Assembly: GCF_000633355.1 (NCBI RefSeq)
Contig: NZ_AYMQ01000042.1
Location: forward strand, 1 to 45,996
Reading direction: 5' to 3'
From: Serratia sp. H1w
Lineage (GTDB): Bacteria; Pseudomonadota; Gammaproteobacteria; Enterobacterales; Enterobacteriaceae
Length of the DNA: 45,996 bases
The position numbers and the translations under genes are program-made. Below the pieces are notes generated by a model. It made no database searches and had not been told where the DNA came from. It worked only from the letters and a program-made list of their open reading frames with translations. This document shows positions 24,531 to 32,395 of the stretch, piece after piece. Position 1 is the first letter of the stretch. Each line of letters begins with the position of its first letter.

Positions 24531-27500
24531 TTACCTTGGATTCTGTGCATACCAAATCTGTCCACCCGGCCTCAATTCCCTCGCGATCCCCTCCCTAACG
24601 GATAGGTCGATCACCTGCTGATAGGCCTTAGCCACGACATCACCATTCCCTGATTGGCTTTGCTGCTGCCCTTGCTGATTGATGGTTACAGGAGCATTGA
24701 TCGTTAACTGAGAACCTTCGGAATTGCGTAGCCCATGCATCGGCGCAGAACCAGAAACCGTATTTCCGACCAATCCGCCAGTGGCATAACCGCGCATCAT
24801 TGCATACAGATTATCAACACCAATGCGATCCGTAGCTTCTTTGGTCATCACAAACTCACCACGATGCACGACGCCGGCTGGCTCGTATTTCCCCCCATCG
24901 CCGGTATAACCCCCAGTATCAAAGCTGAAAATTTTACCCAGAGCGGAAGTAATCGAACCACCACCCTCGCCTTCTCCCAACATGCTCTTGACCGCGTACG
25001 CAACCAATAGCTTGTTGATGATATCAATAATCATCTTGAGGATTGACGTCGTGAAGTCGCGGAATGATGCTTTGCCGGTAGTTACCAAATCAGTCATCAT
25101 GTTGGAGATGCCACTCAACGCACTCATAGCCACGTTTGACACCGAGCTATATACATCAGTGGCTTTCTCCAGATACTCATTCAGACCATTGAGCGCACCA
25201 GCTTTCCAATCCTGTTCTAACCTATCTCGCTCCGCATAAGTCTCCTCAAGGGACGACAATACCTGCTTTTGTGCAACCGGGTTATCCGCATATTCAGTGG
25301 TGAGTCGGTCCCTCTCGGATTGCCTCTGGGAATCTCTGGCTGTAGCCCCCGTTGCAAGAAAGGCGATCTCGGCACGCTTTGACTGCTGCTGCCGATCAAA
25401 CTTTTGAGCAGCATCCAGCAATTTGTTGAGTCGTTCCTGCTGTACGACTTCATCACCGAGAACCGCCAGTCTTTCCTTATGTGCCAGAATACTGTCTTTA
25501 CTAGTGAGAAGTGATTTTTCTTGAACCTTTAATTTGCGATCTTTTGCCGCCTGCTCCAAAACAGTAAAATCGGCTTGGGCCTTCCAAAGATCCTTTCGCT
25601 GCTGGCTAATTTTGTCGTTTACACTGACATGATTACGCATCACAGCCAATTGTGACTCAAGTGCTAAAAGATCAGCTTGCGCTGATTCATCGGCACTATC
25701 ACCAGCAGGGGGCTGATATTTTGGCCCCTTGGGAACTGCCGGGTCTTTATACTTCCTCTCAATTTCTGCCCGATATTCTTTATATTTTGTATCTGTTAAG
25801 GCCCATCGATCCGCCTCAAGTTTTGCTAATTCCTCTTGTCTTTGCGTGGCCTTACTCGCGTATTGCCGATTGTACCTATCGCTTACTTCTATCCTGTTTT
25901 TGAGTCGTTCTTGCTCGTCTCGCTCCTGCTTTTTCCGACCGGCAGCAAGCCCCTCGTCAGTCAGGGTTGCTTGTAGTTTTTCGTATTCCTTTGTAAGACT
26001 GCCAACCAACACTCTTTGATTTGCCAGCGCCTGAACTTGCTCTCTGGAAGAAAATGAATCATTTGGCCGCCCATACCCATAGCCAGTGGTATTTACAGCA
26101 GGTGCGGCCTCCATTCGCTCGAGATTTTTTTTGGCAATTTCGAGCTGTTTCCTTACAGACTCGACCTTACTATCAAGACTCCTTTCTCGCCCAACATCGA
26201 GCATGGCATCCCACGCCCCGGAAGCGGCATCCTTCACGTACTCCCATGCAGTCTCCAGTGTACCTAAACTATTTTTTACCTCCGCAGCCCTAGCGCTCAT
26301 GGATGTTGAATAAGACTCCATGGCAATTCTTGCAGCATCAGCGGTGCGTCCCTGCTTTACGAGGGAGATAATTTGCTCAACTTGAGTGGCTGTAAGAAAA
26401 TGGAGGGTTCGATCCAACTCCATTACCGCCTTGACTGGCTCATCCTGTAGGCGCTTGAAATGCTGGATCGTTGTATCAATTGATTGTCCGGTAGCGTCTT
26501 CAATTTTTGCGGCAACCCTCGATACCATACTGATCGCACCAGAAGAGAATTCCCCGCTGCCGACCACCTTTGCAATCGAACTTGCGAATGCACGTTGTGT
26601 CAGTCCATTTTGTGATAGGGAACGAGCCAAATCCTGCAACTGAGAGGCTGTTTTTCCAGCATACCCGCCTGTCAGTATAAGCTGCTTGTTATACTCCACG
26701 GCTTCTTGCGAGCCTTTGTGCCATGCGGTGACAAGTAGTCCAGCCACACCAACAAGCCCTATGATAGCCAAAGTTGTTGGCGTCAGTAATCCGGCAAGCC
26801 CCTTCGCATGTTCAGCGTTTTCGGCCAACGCATTGGCATTATCTGATAATGACTCTGACGATTCATCAGAAGCATCTTTCATGCCAAGCAGTTCTTCCTT
26901 GATATAGCGGAAGATCCCACCCAGCCCACCGAACGAGTCAGCAATCTGCCCGCCCTGCTGGAAAAGCGAAAGCCACACCGGCATCCCACCTGCGATCGTG
27001 CTAAATATGCTGGTGAATTGTGTAGGCAACATACTTAGTGCTTGCCGATACCGCCTGGCAGATATCGAGCCAACCTTCCACTGATTATCTTGCTCACGTA
27101 GCTTGGCAATAAGAGGGGCTGACTCTGCCGTTACACCCAGCTTGGCCGCTTTTAGCTCTAGCAACTGGGTGCGCGTTTTACCGATGGCGTTTACCTGCTC
27201 TTGCAACGAATCGACGAATGATTTACGCGTAGACTCTGCACGCTTGGTTTCCGCTGCTGCTGATCGTTCTGCCGCCTCTTGCTCTTTGAGGGCATCTTTC
27301 AAGCCTCTGGAAGCGATCGCTGCGGCCCGTTTCTGATCTGCCTCGCGCCGGGTGGCTTCTTCCTGCTGGCGCATTGCGGCAATCAGCGGTGCCGCCTCCT
27401 GGCTTATCCCTAGCTGCGCTGCTCGGTATGCAGCCGCATCAGAGGCCGATGCCTTATAAAGTGCGCTCTGTGCTTGGAGTTTTGATAAAAATGCCTCTTT

Positions 27501-28016
27501 AGCTGCTGCAGCAGCTCGCTCTTGTTGCGCAGCAGCTGCGGCAGCTTTTCCTTCCTCCGTTCTGGCTGTAGCTGCCCGCTCCAACTGAATACGGGCCTGC
27601 TGGATAGTACGAGAAGCCTCGGCAAAGGATTCTGGATCAATTATCCCTTTTGCGTTGAATTTCGATAACTGGCTTTCCATGTTATCGAGTCGTTCGAACG
27701 CCGCTGTAACCGGGTTAATCTGCGTCAGTAAATCACGCAATTCTTGCCGTTGCTGTGCCGTCGCCTGCGAATGGTTTTTCGCTTCTGTCTGCGACTTATT
27801 CAACGCTGCAGCATATTCAGCAACACGGCGATGGGTATCTTCAATCTCTTGTGCGATCTCCTTCGATACCTTCGCAGTATTCTTCCCGGAAGCATTGAAA
27901 CCATCTGCGGCACCGGCCGCACCGGTGGCTTTCTGCTGGAATTTATCCAGCTCATTGTTACCCCGCTGCAAGTCGCCTGTATCGACGCGCAGGGAAAGCG
28001 ATGCAATGTCAGTCAT
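24531..28016 (-). CDS. H: Tail length tape measure protein (lambda H-like)
   Basis: This 1161-residue protein sets tail length and is ejected ahead of the DNA. The N-terminal ~330 residues are long Ala/Gln/Glu-rich coiled coils (QQARIQLERAATARTEEGK, AAAAAQQERAAAAAKEA). A hydrophobic segment near 412-435 (LAIIGLVGVAGLLVTAW) and one near 1015-1035 (MIIDIINKLLVAYAV) follow, with the lambda-type C-terminal domain FDTGGYTGDGGKYEPAGVVH and GEFVMTKEATDRIG. GGAG lies 7 nt before the ATG. It is the longest gene in the prophage, as expected. Confidence 0.95.
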   Translation of the reverse strand: MTDIASLSLRVDTGDLQRGNNELDKFQQKATGAAGAADGFNASGKNTAKVSKEIAQEIEDTHRRVAEYAAALNKSQTEAKNHSQATAQQRQELRDLLTQINPVTAAFERLDNMESQLSKFNAKGIIDPESFAEASRTIQQARIQLERAATARTEEGKAAAAAAQQERAAAAAKEAFLSKLQAQSALYKASASDAAAYRAAQLGISQEAAPLIAAMRQQEEATRREADQKRAAAIASRGLKDALKEQEAAERSAAAETKRAESTRKSFVDSLQEQVNAIGKTRTQLLELKAAKLGVTAESAPLIAKLREQDNQWKVGSISARRYRQALSMLPTQFTSIFSTIAGGMPVWLSLFQQGGQIADSFGGLGGIFRYIKEELLGMKDASDESSESLSDNANALAENAEHAKGLAGLLTPTTLAIIGLVGVAGLLVTAWHKGSQEAVEYNKQLILTGGYAGKTASQLQDLARSLSQNGLTQRAFASSIAKVVGSGEFSSGAISMVSRVAAKIEDATGQSIDTTIQHFKRLQDEPVKAVMELDRTLHFLTATQVEQIISLVKQGRTADAARIAMESYSTSMSARAAEVKNSLGTLETAWEYVKDAASGAWDAMLDVGRERSLDSKVESVRKQLEIAKKNLERMEAAPAVNTTGYGYGRPNDSFSSREQVQALANQRVLVGSLTKEYEKLQATLTDEGLAAGRKKQERDEQERLKNRIEVSDRYNRQYASKATQRQEELAKLEADRWALTDTKYKEYRAEIERKYKDPAVPKGPKYQPPAGDSADESAQADLLALESQLAVMRNHVSVNDKISQQRKDLWKAQADFTVLEQAAKDRKLKVQEKSLLTSKDSILAHKERLAVLGDEVVQQERLNKLLDAAQKFDRQQQSKRAEIAFLATGATARDSQRQSERDRLTTEYADNPVAQKQVLSSLEETYAERDRLEQDWKAGALNGLNEYLEKATDVYSSVSNVAMSALSGISNMMTDLVTTGKASFRDFTTSILKMIIDIINKLLVAYAVKSMLGEGEGGGSITSALGKIFSFDTGGYTGDGGKYEPAGVVHRGEFVMTKEATDRIGVDNLYAMMRGYATGGLVGNTVSGSAPMHGLRNSEGSQLTINAPVTINQQGQQQSQSGNGDVVAKAYQQVIDLSVREGIARELRPGGQIWYAQNPR

Positions 28017-28112
28017 GCTGTAACTCCATGCAAAAAAGCCAGCACAAGGCCAGCATGATCAAATATCAGGGTGTTGTTGGCTGAAACTAAAGGTTATCTT
28101 GAGTGTTCAGCT

Positions 28113-28134
28113 CGCCCATGTAGGAGCATGGGCG
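28113..28134. other. Perfect hairpin upstream of the plus-strand accessory gene
   Basis: CGCCCATG (28113-28120) and CATGGGCG (28127-28134) form an 8-bp perfect stem with a 6-nt loop. It lies between the tape measure start and the plus-strand accessory gene; on the plus strand it is followed by TTTAC. It may be a weak terminator or an insertion boundary. Confidence 0.5.
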
Positions 28135-28180
28135 TTTACATCAAAGGGATGGCTGAAAAATCTCTGGATAAGGAAAAAAT

Positions 28181-28393
28181 ATGGTATTTGAAAAACGTAC
28201 AGATCTAGAAATACTCCAAGAACGAGTCGGCGCTACTGAGGTTTTACTCAGGCTGCTTTGCAAAGAACTCTCGGCTGGTCAAAAGTCAAGTATTGCTGCG
28301 ACCTTGGACATGCACATTGAGAAATGGAAGGGCGAAGGACTCCCTGAGGAAATATTTAAACGATCTAAAGACCTGTTAAACAAAGATATTTGA
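28181..28393 (+). CDS. Plus-strand accessory (moron) gene inside the tail operon
   Basis: This 70-residue, mostly helical, charged protein (MVFEKRTDLEILQERVGATE, then LCKELSAGQKSSIAATLDMH) is encoded against the direction of the surrounding late genes. AGGA lies 6 nt before the ATG and a hairpin terminator lies right after the stop. It resembles no family that can be named. A possible -35 is TTTACA (28135-28140), but the -10 is weak. Opposite orientation and a private terminator mark it as an independently expressed insertion, probably active in the lysogen. Confidence 0.65.
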   Translation: MVFEKRTDLEILQERVGATEVLLRLLCKELSAGQKSSIAATLDMHIEKWKGEGLPEEIFKRSKDLLNKDI

Positions 28394-28398
28394 GTACT

Positions 28399-28423
28399 AA
28401 GCGGCCTAGTTGGCCGCTTTATT
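28399..28423. terminator. Two-way terminator between converging accessory genes
   Basis: AAGCGGCC (28399-28406) and GGCCGCTT (28412-28419) form an 8-bp perfect stem with a 5-nt loop, followed by TATT on the plus strand. It covers the stop codon of the minus-strand gene and lies 6 nt after the plus-strand stop. Confidence 0.75.
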
Positions 28424-28702
28424 GGTAATGCCTAGTGATTCACAGTACTCTTTCGCAAATTTTTCAGCACGTGCATAGAAATCAGCAAACGAGCTTTCCG
28501 GTCTGTACTCTTCAATATAATGAAGCTTAATGATTGAATCTCCCCCGAGGCACGGTGATGGCATACCAGAAACTGTGATGTGGGTATCGATTGCTTCGAT
28601 AAACTCATCATGAAATATATTCACACCTTCCAGCATACCTTTCATCTGACTTTTTGAGCGCAGGTTGTGCCTAATAGCTCCGACTTCAAATTTTAATTCC
28701 AT
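28406..28702 (-). CDS. Unknown phage protein between GT and tape measure
   Basis: From ATG 28702 (GGAG 6-7 nt upstream) this is a 98-residue soluble protein: MELKFEVGAIRHNL, then MKGMLEGVNIFHDEFIEAI and a C-terminal FADFYARAEKFAKEYCESLG. No known family is recognised. Together with the converging plus-strand gene it fills the slot between tail chaperones and tape measure, where lambda-like phages often carry accessory genes. A regulatory or exclusion function is possible but unproven. Confidence 0.65.
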   Translation of the reverse strand: MELKFEVGAIRHNLRSKSQMKGMLEGVNIFHDEFIEAIDTHITVSGMPSPCLGGDSIIKLHYIEEYRPESSFADFYARAEKFAKEYCESLGITNKAAN

Positions 28703-28881
28703 AACTATCTCCAGATATTTTGTTAAAGCCCCAGATAGAAAGGCCTGTAAGGGGATCATACTCAATTTAACTTACTGGCCCTCTACTGCATTGCTTTATG
28801 CTATGTCGTAAAGGTAAAGTTTTCACCGCATTGACGTTGTACTGATGGCGACACAACATATGCACCAAACAACATATGGCC

Positions 28882-29531
28882 CTAATTTTTATGGATAACT
28901 GAAAGCGCCGCCGCTTCCATCACCCTGATATCAGTTAAGGCGGTTGCCTCATCCTCTACGCCGTGCAGCTTCATTACCCAGGGCAAACAGTTGTAATCAA
29001 GCCCTGTGACGCCGCTCATGCCAGTGCGCCACTGAGTCGCCATAGCTCTGAACGCTTCAAACGCTGGCCAAACGTCTGGGAGCACTTCTACCGGGTCTGA
29101 TTCAACGTCTTCCGGTGTTAGCCCAAAGGCGGCCAGTTCTTCCGGTGAGGGTTCAGGCGTATAGAATGCCGAGGCAACCGCTGTTAGTTTTTTTCACGAA
29201 TAGCCATTAATTCGCGGGTATATGCCAGTGCGATTGAGTCAAACGCTCGCGGGTAGTTTTCCAGCAGCACCATAACGTTTTCTTTCGTGAATTTTTCCGG
29301 CAACGCCCAACCAATGGCAATTTCGCTGACAAAATCCACCATCGGCGCATTGCTGTGCTTGCCTGCTTCACCCAGTTTTTCAGACTCTTCACGCAAGTTT
29401 TTTTCCAACACCTCCAGATCGGCACGAGTTTTATGCTTGAACGTGAATGTCAGAACGCCATCCTCGGCCCCGGCACGGGGAATGGTCACATCGATTTTAA
29501 AAGTTGGGTTAGGGGTAAGAGTAAATTTCAT
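28882..29531 (-). CDS. Tail assembly chaperone GT (product of -1 frameshift)
   Basis: The 216-residue fusion would form when ribosomes slip -1 on A AAA AAC (29187-29193) at the end of the G frame. After the slip the reading continues LTAVASAFYTPEPSPEELAA and on through the T part (WPAFEAFRAMATQWR, then LDYNCLPWVMKLHGVEDEAT), which resembles DUF1799 and ends at 28882. The T part has no credible start of its own. In lambda, G and GT in a fixed ratio are chaperones for the tape measure; location just upstream of the tape measure region fits. Confidence 0.85.
29184..29531 (-). CDS. Tail assembly chaperone G
   Basis: This 115-residue protein (MKFTLTPNPTFKIDVTIPRA, FTFKHKTRADLEVLEKN, GWALPEKFTKENVMVLLENY) is the unshifted product, ending IREKN at TAA 29184-29186, directly after the slippery heptamer. 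It lies between the tail tube gene and the T part. It should be the major chaperone form that coats the tape measure during tail assembly. Confidence 0.85.
   Translation of the reverse strand: MKFTLTPNPTFKIDVTIPRAGAEDGVLTFTFKHKTRADLEVLEKNLREESEKLGEAGKHSNAPMVDFVSEIAIGWALPEKFTKENVMVLLENYPRAFDSIALAYTRELMAIREKN
29187..29193 (-). other. -1 ribosomal frameshift site (A AAA AAC)
   Basis: The zero-frame codons GAA AAA AAC TAA contain a perfect X XXY YYZ heptamer immediately before the stop. A -1 slip joins the G frame to a 101-codon open frame. Lambda uses a similar site (GGGAAAG) at the same point of the tail operon. Confidence 0.85.
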
Positions 29532-29575
29532 GTCGACACCTGTGATTAGTGGGGCGCAACTGCCGCCCCAGTGAA

Positions 29576-30232
29576 TTATTTGTCTTTGTAGAACGTCATG
29601 GTGCGGGATTGCACGGCGAGTGAAACCTGCACTGTTTCAACCGCGTTCACTGCGGTAGCCGGCTGCGGGTCGAATGAAGAAATAGCAGACCAATAGCGGG
29701 TTTCTTTCGCCTTTGGCACATACATGTAAAACGGCAAAATATCGCCCGAACGATCGCCAGCAAGCAGAACGCTGTAGATCGCCAGCGTGGAATCATGCGC
29801 AAAGGTGAACGTCTGTGTTTTCGCCGCTCGGAATGTGGCCAGATTGCGTTGGCGGTCATCTTCCAGGAATTGAATCTGCACATACTGCTGATCACCACCT
29901 GATGCGGCTACCTCGGTAATCTGCGGGATCTGCGTCCATTCAGTGACTTTGGTCAACGAGCCTGCACCAGCACCCGCTGGAAAAAAGTTAACGTCAGAGG
30001 TATCAAGTGATCCGATAGTGACGGCGGTTGTTGTAGCGGTGGTGACCTTGGCAACCAGGTTATCGATCAGCCCCCACCCTGATTTGATTAATACAATGTC
30101 ACCAGCGGCCAACGTGCTGCCAGCGACCGTGAATACAGCCCCTTTTGCGTTACTGACAGCAGTTGTCGGCAACGCGGCGGCCATTTTGGAACCCGCAAAT
30201 ACAACGGCCCCATTCGGTAATGCAAAAGCCAT
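29576..30232 (-). CDS. Major tail tube protein
   Basis: This 218-residue protein (MAFALPNGAVVFAGSKMAAA, IPQITEVAASGGDQQYVQIQFLEDD with a break, FAHDSTLAIYSVLLAGDRSG) matches the lambda V-like tail tube family found between the tail terminator and tail chaperones. Repeated Ala/Thr/Val-rich beta stretches fit a tube subunit that stacks in hexamer rings. GGAG lies about 6 nt upstream of the ATG, just after a terminator hairpin. Confidence 0.88.
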   Translation of the reverse strand: MAFALPNGAVVFAGSKMAAALPTTAVSNAKGAVFTVAGSTLAAGDIVLIKSGWGLIDNLVAKVTTATTTAVTIGSLDTSDVNFFPAGAGAGSLTKVTEWTQIPQITEVAASGGDQQYVQIQFLEDDRQRNLATFRAAKTQTFTFAHDSTLAIYSVLLAGDRSGDILPFYMYVPKAKETRYWSAISSFDPQPATAVNAVETVQVSLAVQSRTMTFYKDK

Positions 30233-30248
30233 GATTATCTCCAGATAG

Positions 30249-30268
30249 AAAAAAACCGCCGCAGCGGT
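30249..30268 (-). terminator. Terminator between tail terminator and tail tube genes
   Basis: Minus strand: ACCGC (30268-30264), loop TGCG, GCGGT (30259-30255), then T run (30255-30249). Short but GC-rich. It overlaps the stop region of the upstream gene. Confidence 0.7.
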
Positions 30269-30681
30269 CAGTGAGTGATGATGTCAGCGCGGTAACTCAT
30301 GCTGACCGGGATTACATAGCGGGTATCTGAGGGAATGCCCCGGTAAACGGTCGGCGGGGTGTGTATGTAACAGGATAAAGGGCCTTCGGTCAGTACCATG
30401 CCCAAGGGGAACAACGCGGCGATCTGGTCGGCTAATTCCCTTGCGGGGCCTGTACCATCACCAGCAGGCGCAACAACGTTGATCTGCCAAACACCCGGCA
30501 AAACATGCAGCTTTTCCGCAAGGTCGATTGCTGTTGTCGTTGCAGGCATGGCGTAGGCTTGCAGATACAGACCATCGGGTGGATCCATTACGATATTTTC
30601 CCAGGCAACAGGAATGTTGTGTGCGTCTGCCCATTCGCCCAAACGGGCCTCAAGCAACGCAGCTATGCGGGTGTGGCTCAC
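30268..30681 (-). CDS. Tail terminator protein (DUF4128, lambda U-like)
   Basis: This 137-residue protein (HTRIAALLEARLGEWADAH, DGLYLQAYAMPATTTAIDL, GVWQINVVAPAGDGTGPARE) fits DUF4128 tail-terminator-like proteins, which cap the tail tube and join it to the head. It overlaps the upstream gene by 4 nt (ATGA). Confidence 0.85.
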   Translation of the reverse strand: MSHTRIAALLEARLGEWADAHNIPVAWENIVMDPPDGLYLQAYAMPATTTAIDLAEKLHVLPGVWQINVVAPAGDGTGPARELADQIAALFPLGMVLTEGPLSCYIHTPPTVYRGIPSDTRYVIPVSMSYRADIITH

Positions 30682-31262
30682 GGTTCAATCTCCGATACGG
30701 CGGCGCTGAAATGCCGCTGGAAGTCTGCGGCAGTGATACGGACCATGCCGCCTGGCGTTTGAGTGGAATGCCCAAATTCCAGCCGATAGGCATAAGGGAC
30801 GTTATTCACGAAGTAAATGGCCTGCATGCCAATGCGGAATTGCTCTATCAACAGGTTGCCAGCAGCCAGCGTCGCACTGCCTGATTTATCGATCCGCCCT
30901 GTTTCGCCATCAGTTGGCGAATCAAAGGACACCTGCCAATTACCGCGAAACCGGCCCCCGCTATAACCTGGTGGTGCCCGGATCCCCATACTGTCAGAAA
31001 CCCGAGCACGCTTTTTTAATTTCCCGGTGGGGGTGAGGTTGGCTGAGTCTTGTCGTTGGGCCTCGTTGTGATCAAAAACAGCCTGGTTGTAAGCTACCGC
31101 AGTGCTATTCACGTCCCAAAGTTCAGGATTGCCAACAGGCGACATCTGCACGAGTTGCGCCAGTATCCGGATACTGGTCGCCCGTACCACCTGCGCTTGA
31201 TTGGCCTTTGCCTTATCGACAAATGCCGTTATAGCCTGCAAAAATGCTTCATTTTCGGACAT
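30678..31262 (-). CDS. HK97 gp10-like head-tail / tail completion protein
   Basis: This 194-residue protein (ITAFVDKAKANQAQVVRATS, QLVQMSPVGNPELWD, YSGGRFRGNWQVSFDSPTDG, YAYRLEFGHSTQTPGGMV) has the hallmark SPVG..., RFRGNW and YAYRLEFGHS segments of the gp10/neck family. It sits between head-closure and tail-terminator genes, as expected for a neck protein. Confidence 0.88.
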   Translation of the reverse strand: MSENEAFLQAITAFVDKAKANQAQVVRATSIRILAQLVQMSPVGNPELWDVNSTAVAYNQAVFDHNEAQRQDSANLTPTGKLKKRARVSDSMGIRAPPGYSGGRFRGNWQVSFDSPTDGETGRIDKSGSATLAAGNLLIEQFRIGMQAIYFVNNVPYAYRLEFGHSTQTPGGMVRITAADFQRHFSAAVSEIEP

Positions 31263-31263
31263 C

Positions 31264-31614
31264 TCACGCCCTCAGTTGCGCCCGGTAGCAAATCAGGATG
31301 GGTCCAGGCATTACCGGATGCGGATGCACTACTCGGTATTTTTTGCCGTTCACCTCGATCCGGTCATCGACACGGATTTCGGTTTCGTATGTGGCCACGA
31401 GTAACACATCACCACCCAGGATTAACGAGCCATCGATCTCACTCGGTTTGTATTCGGTTATTACACCGATCACAGTACCGTTTTGCTCTGCCTGTCGAAC
31501 CTCCTTGCCTGCCTCACGGCTTACTGTAGCGCCGCGAGTAAATGGGTGTTCTGCACCATTCTCTTTCAGTAAGCGGGTCGCAGTCGCCCGCATACGGCGA
31601 TAATCGATAGCCAT
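31264..31614 (-). CDS. Head closure / stopper protein
   Basis: This 116-residue protein (MAIDYRRMRATATRLLKENG, then IDGSLILGGDVLLVATYETE, VNGKKYRVVHPHPVMPG) has the size and beta-rich C-terminal part of a head-closure protein. ATG 31614 directly follows the upstream stop with GGGGGTGAT in front. Assignment rests on position between connector and gp10-like gene and on the VNGKKYRVV motif. Confidence 0.8.
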   Translation of the reverse strand: MAIDYRRMRATATRLLKENGAEHPFTRGATVSREAGKEVRQAEQNGTVIGVITEYKPSEIDGSLILGGDVLLVATYETEIRVDDRIEVNGKKYRVVHPHPVMPGPILICYRAQLRA

Positions 31615-31615
31615 A

Positions 31616-32098
31616 TCACCCCCTGACAACGGCTATTTGGCCGGAGCCGATGCAAAGCCCACGTAACAACGCATTGACTGCGGCGAACGAAGGTTGAGCC
31701 TTACGGGTTCCCTCCGCATAACTGACGCTGACCGCCCCACTTACCGCTTCGGAAAGAACCTCGGAGCCGCTTTCCGTGGATGGCTGCAAATCCATTTCTT
31801 GTGCCTCGAAAGCCAACCGGCACTGCGCGTGCTTTACCTGGATCGGAATGCTATTGCTGGGCAGCCGGTGGTAATCACGAACTACACCAGCGCGGGGCCA
31901 TGCCAGATTCTGGCCGAAAACAGCCGGCACACCTTTCCAGCCTTTCCCCTCAAGATAATCCATCGCCTGAAGCATCAACGTTGATAACTCTTCATCCTCT
32001 TCAGGCAACTTAAGCCCACGCCCAGCAGCGTAATCTCGGCATTCATCCAGCGAGGCGTAACTGTTGAATCCGTCGGAGTGAATTTCAGTATCCAGCAT
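31616..32098 (-). CDS. Head-tail connector (DnaT-like family)
   Basis: This 160-residue protein (SLDECRDYAAGRGLKLPEED, LMLQAMDYLEGKGWKGVPA, NLAWPRAGV, IPIQVKHAQCRLAFEAQEMD) matches the phage proteins annotated DnaT-like (DnaT_2), which by position act as head-tail adaptor gp6-like proteins. It is two nt from the head-closure gene. Confidence 0.82.
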   Translation of the reverse strand: MLDTEIHSDGFNSYASLDECRDYAAGRGLKLPEEDEELSTLMLQAMDYLEGKGWKGVPAVFGQNLAWPRAGVVRDYHRLPSNSIPIQVKHAQCRLAFEAQEMDLQPSTESGSEVLSEAVSGAVSVSYAEGTRKAQPSFAAVNALLRGLCIGSGQIAVVRG

Positions 32099-32109
32099 GG
32101 CCTACTCCG

Positions 32110-32352
32110 CTATTCCTCGGCCAATTGCCAGCCGTGAGAAATCCAATCTTCGATTTCATCAGCGTGCACGTCAGCAGCGACAGGGCCACCGGGAAACGCT
32201 GGTTCATCTCGAACCATTGCGAGCAGTTCTGGCTGCTCAGGTGGCTGCTCAGGTGGCTGCTCAGGTGGCTGCTCAGGTGCAGCCGAGCTTCCATTGGCAT
32301 TAGCAGCAAGCAATTTCCGCTCAGCCCGCTGCGCTTTAGTTAATCCCGCCAT
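32110..32352 (-). CDS. Small phage protein with PEQP repeats
   Basis: This 80-residue protein starts MAGLTKAQRAERKLLAANAN, has four tandem PEQP units (about 26-41), and ends in an acidic segment DEIEDWISHGWQLAEE. Short proteins with a W..GW end lie after the coat gene in many siphophages; function unknown. The repeat is a perfect 12-bp tandem array likely to vary in length. It is preceded by the coat-gene terminator. Confidence 0.75.
   Translation of the reverse strand: MAGLTKAQRAERKLLAANANGSSAAPEQPPEQPPEQPPEQPELLAMVRDEPAFPGGPVAADVHADEIEDWISHGWQLAEE
32231..32278. repeat. Perfect 12-bp tandem repeat, 4 copies
   Basis: The unit GGCTGCTCAGGT occurs four times in a row without change and encodes the PEQP repeats on the minus strand. 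Copy number may vary by replication slippage while staying in frame. Confidence 0.95.
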
Positions 32353-32365
32353 AACGACCTCTCAA

Positions 32366-32387
32366 TAAAAAAGGAGCCGAAGCCCCT
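32366..32387 (-). terminator. Terminator after the major capsid gene (TTCG loop)
   Basis: Minus strand: AGGGGC (32387-32382), loop TTCG, GCTCCT (32377-32372), then T run (32372-32367). UUCG is an extra-stable tetraloop. It lies 9 nt past the coat stop codon. Confidence 0.88.
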
Positions 32388-32395
32388 TATTTTCA

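Noticed and set aside
28882-29085. Independent 67-codon gene with GTG start
   Set aside because: The slippery heptamer and open -1 frame upstream show it is the T part of a G-GT fusion.
32231-32278. Tandem repeat considered as a CRISPR fragment
   Set aside because: No spacers; the repeats are contiguous, in frame and within a gene.
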